A stretch of DNA of 64,000 nt, taken from Sinomonas susongensis. GTDB taxonomy: Bacteria > Actinomycetota > Actinomycetes > Actinomycetales > Micrococcaceae. The notes beneath the pieces are model-generated. The model saw only the letters and a list, made by a program, of their open reading frames with translations, was not told where the DNA came from and searched no databases. The DNA lies in NCBI RefSeq assembly GCF_005877005.1, contig NZ_SSNH01000003.1, positions 116,782-180,781 on the forward strand. The letters are read 5' to 3'. Shown here piece after piece: positions 63,640 to 64,000 of this stretch. The translations under genes were made by a program, and so were the position numbers. Numbering within the stretch: the stretch's first letter is position 1; every line of letters starts with the position of its first letter.

Positions 63640-64000
63640 ATGGTGGCCAGTGTTCGTCCCGAGGGGGCGCCAGTAATCAGCGCTCAGGATCTGGTGAAGA
63701 CGTACGGGGACGTCAACGCGGTCGACGGAATCAGCTTCGCCATTCCGGCCGGGGAATCGTTCGGCCTCCTGGGGCCGAACGGCGCGGGGAAGTCCACGAC
63801 GATGCGGATGATCGGCGGCGTCAGCCAGCGCACCGCCGGCCAGCTGAACATCATGGGCCTCGACCCCGAGCAGCAGGGACCCGAAGTCCGTGCGCACCTC
63901 GGCGTCGTTCCGCAGCAGGACAATCTCGACGAAGAGCTCCGCGTCCGGGAGAACCTCATCATCTACGGCCGCTACTTCGGACTGTCGCGCAGCTACCTCA
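63640..64000 (+). CDS. ABC transporter ATP-binding protein (5' part only)
   Basis: The first 120 codons of an ABC ATPase cut off by the end of the window. It starts MVASVRPEGAPVISAQ, then DLVKTYGDVNAVDGISFAIP, with Walker A as FGLLGPNGAGKSTTMRMIG and the Q-loop region as LGVVPQQDNLDEELRVREN. The pattern is that of DrrA/NodI-type exporters (daunorubicin or nodulation-factor class), in which an ABC-2 permease normally follows. ATG 63640 is preceded by a run of Gs. Not counted as truncated biologically: the frame is open to the window edge. Confidence 0.9.
   Translation, partial: MVASVRPEGAPVISAQDLVKTYGDVNAVDGISFAIPAGESFGLLGPNGAGKSTTMRMIGGVSQRTAGQLNIMGLDPEQQGPEVRAHLGVVPQQDNLDEELRVRENLIIYGRYFGLSRSYL

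Overview
The window is 64 kb of very G+C-rich actinobacterial chromosome, most likely from the Micrococcaceae (Arthrobacter/Sinomonas-like). The lineage call rests on family content: two mycothiol-type DinB-fold proteins, an Rpf/LysM secreted protein, the cell-division protein PerM beside purN, a monomeric NADP isocitrate dehydrogenase, a SARP regulator, many GTG starts and ATGA/GTGA overlaps. No rRNA, tRNA, CRISPR array, phage or insertion sequence was seen.

Layout. 0-4 kb: an amino-acid-type permease and an amidohydrolase, divergent from a TetR regulator with a 25-bp palindrome between them. 4-5 kb: a VOC/AraC pair. 5-13.7 kb: a tightly packed, leftward catabolic cluster (XRE-cupin regulator, MHS transporter, FAD oxidoreductase, CoA transferase, enoyl-CoA hydratase, DHDPS-family lyase, atypical SDR, aldehyde dehydrogenase), probably for an unidentified organic acid. 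13.8-20.5 kb: potassium channel, PaaK-like ligase, mycothiol-type enzyme, HAD hydrolase, papain-like peptidase and glycogen debranching enzyme. 20.5-23.4 kb: a GlcNAc module (GntR regulator, PTS EIIC, NagB) with DasR/NagR-type operators. 23.4-34.5 kb: DinB protein, flavin monooxygenase, Rpf/LysM, SWIM-SNF2 helicase, UDP-glucose dehydrogenase plus GT4 glycosyltransferase, and an MFS transporter. Two intergenic regions here carry the same kind of 21-bp inverted tandem array. 34.6-44.6 kb: OYE-type reductase, perM-purN, an ABC-2 exporter, a small stress-type group, a zinc alcohol dehydrogenase and purH.

44.7-47.8 kb holds the most unusual system: two paralogous peptides of 62 and 66 residues flank an M50-type membrane metalloprotease with a possible PqqD/RRE-like N-terminus. 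A SARP regulator lies upstream. Between the SARP gene and the first peptide are three identical heptamers at exact 11-bp spacing, the geometry of SARP binding sites. I read it as a minimal, possibly undescribed ribosomal-peptide cassette. Short tandem repeats decorate each intergenic gap.

47.9-64 kb: small conserved protein, icd, two large low-complexity secreted or anchored proteins, a Gfo/Idh/MocA oxidoreductase, gamma-carbonic anhydrase, purU, a flavoprotein, a ZTP riboswitch in front of glyA-folD, a two-component system, a SHOCT protein and the start of an ABC ATPase cut by the window end. One-carbon and purine genes (purN, purH, purU, glyA, folD) recur and share formyl/methylene-THF chemistry; the ZTP riboswitch couples glyA-folD to shortage of 10-formyl-THF.
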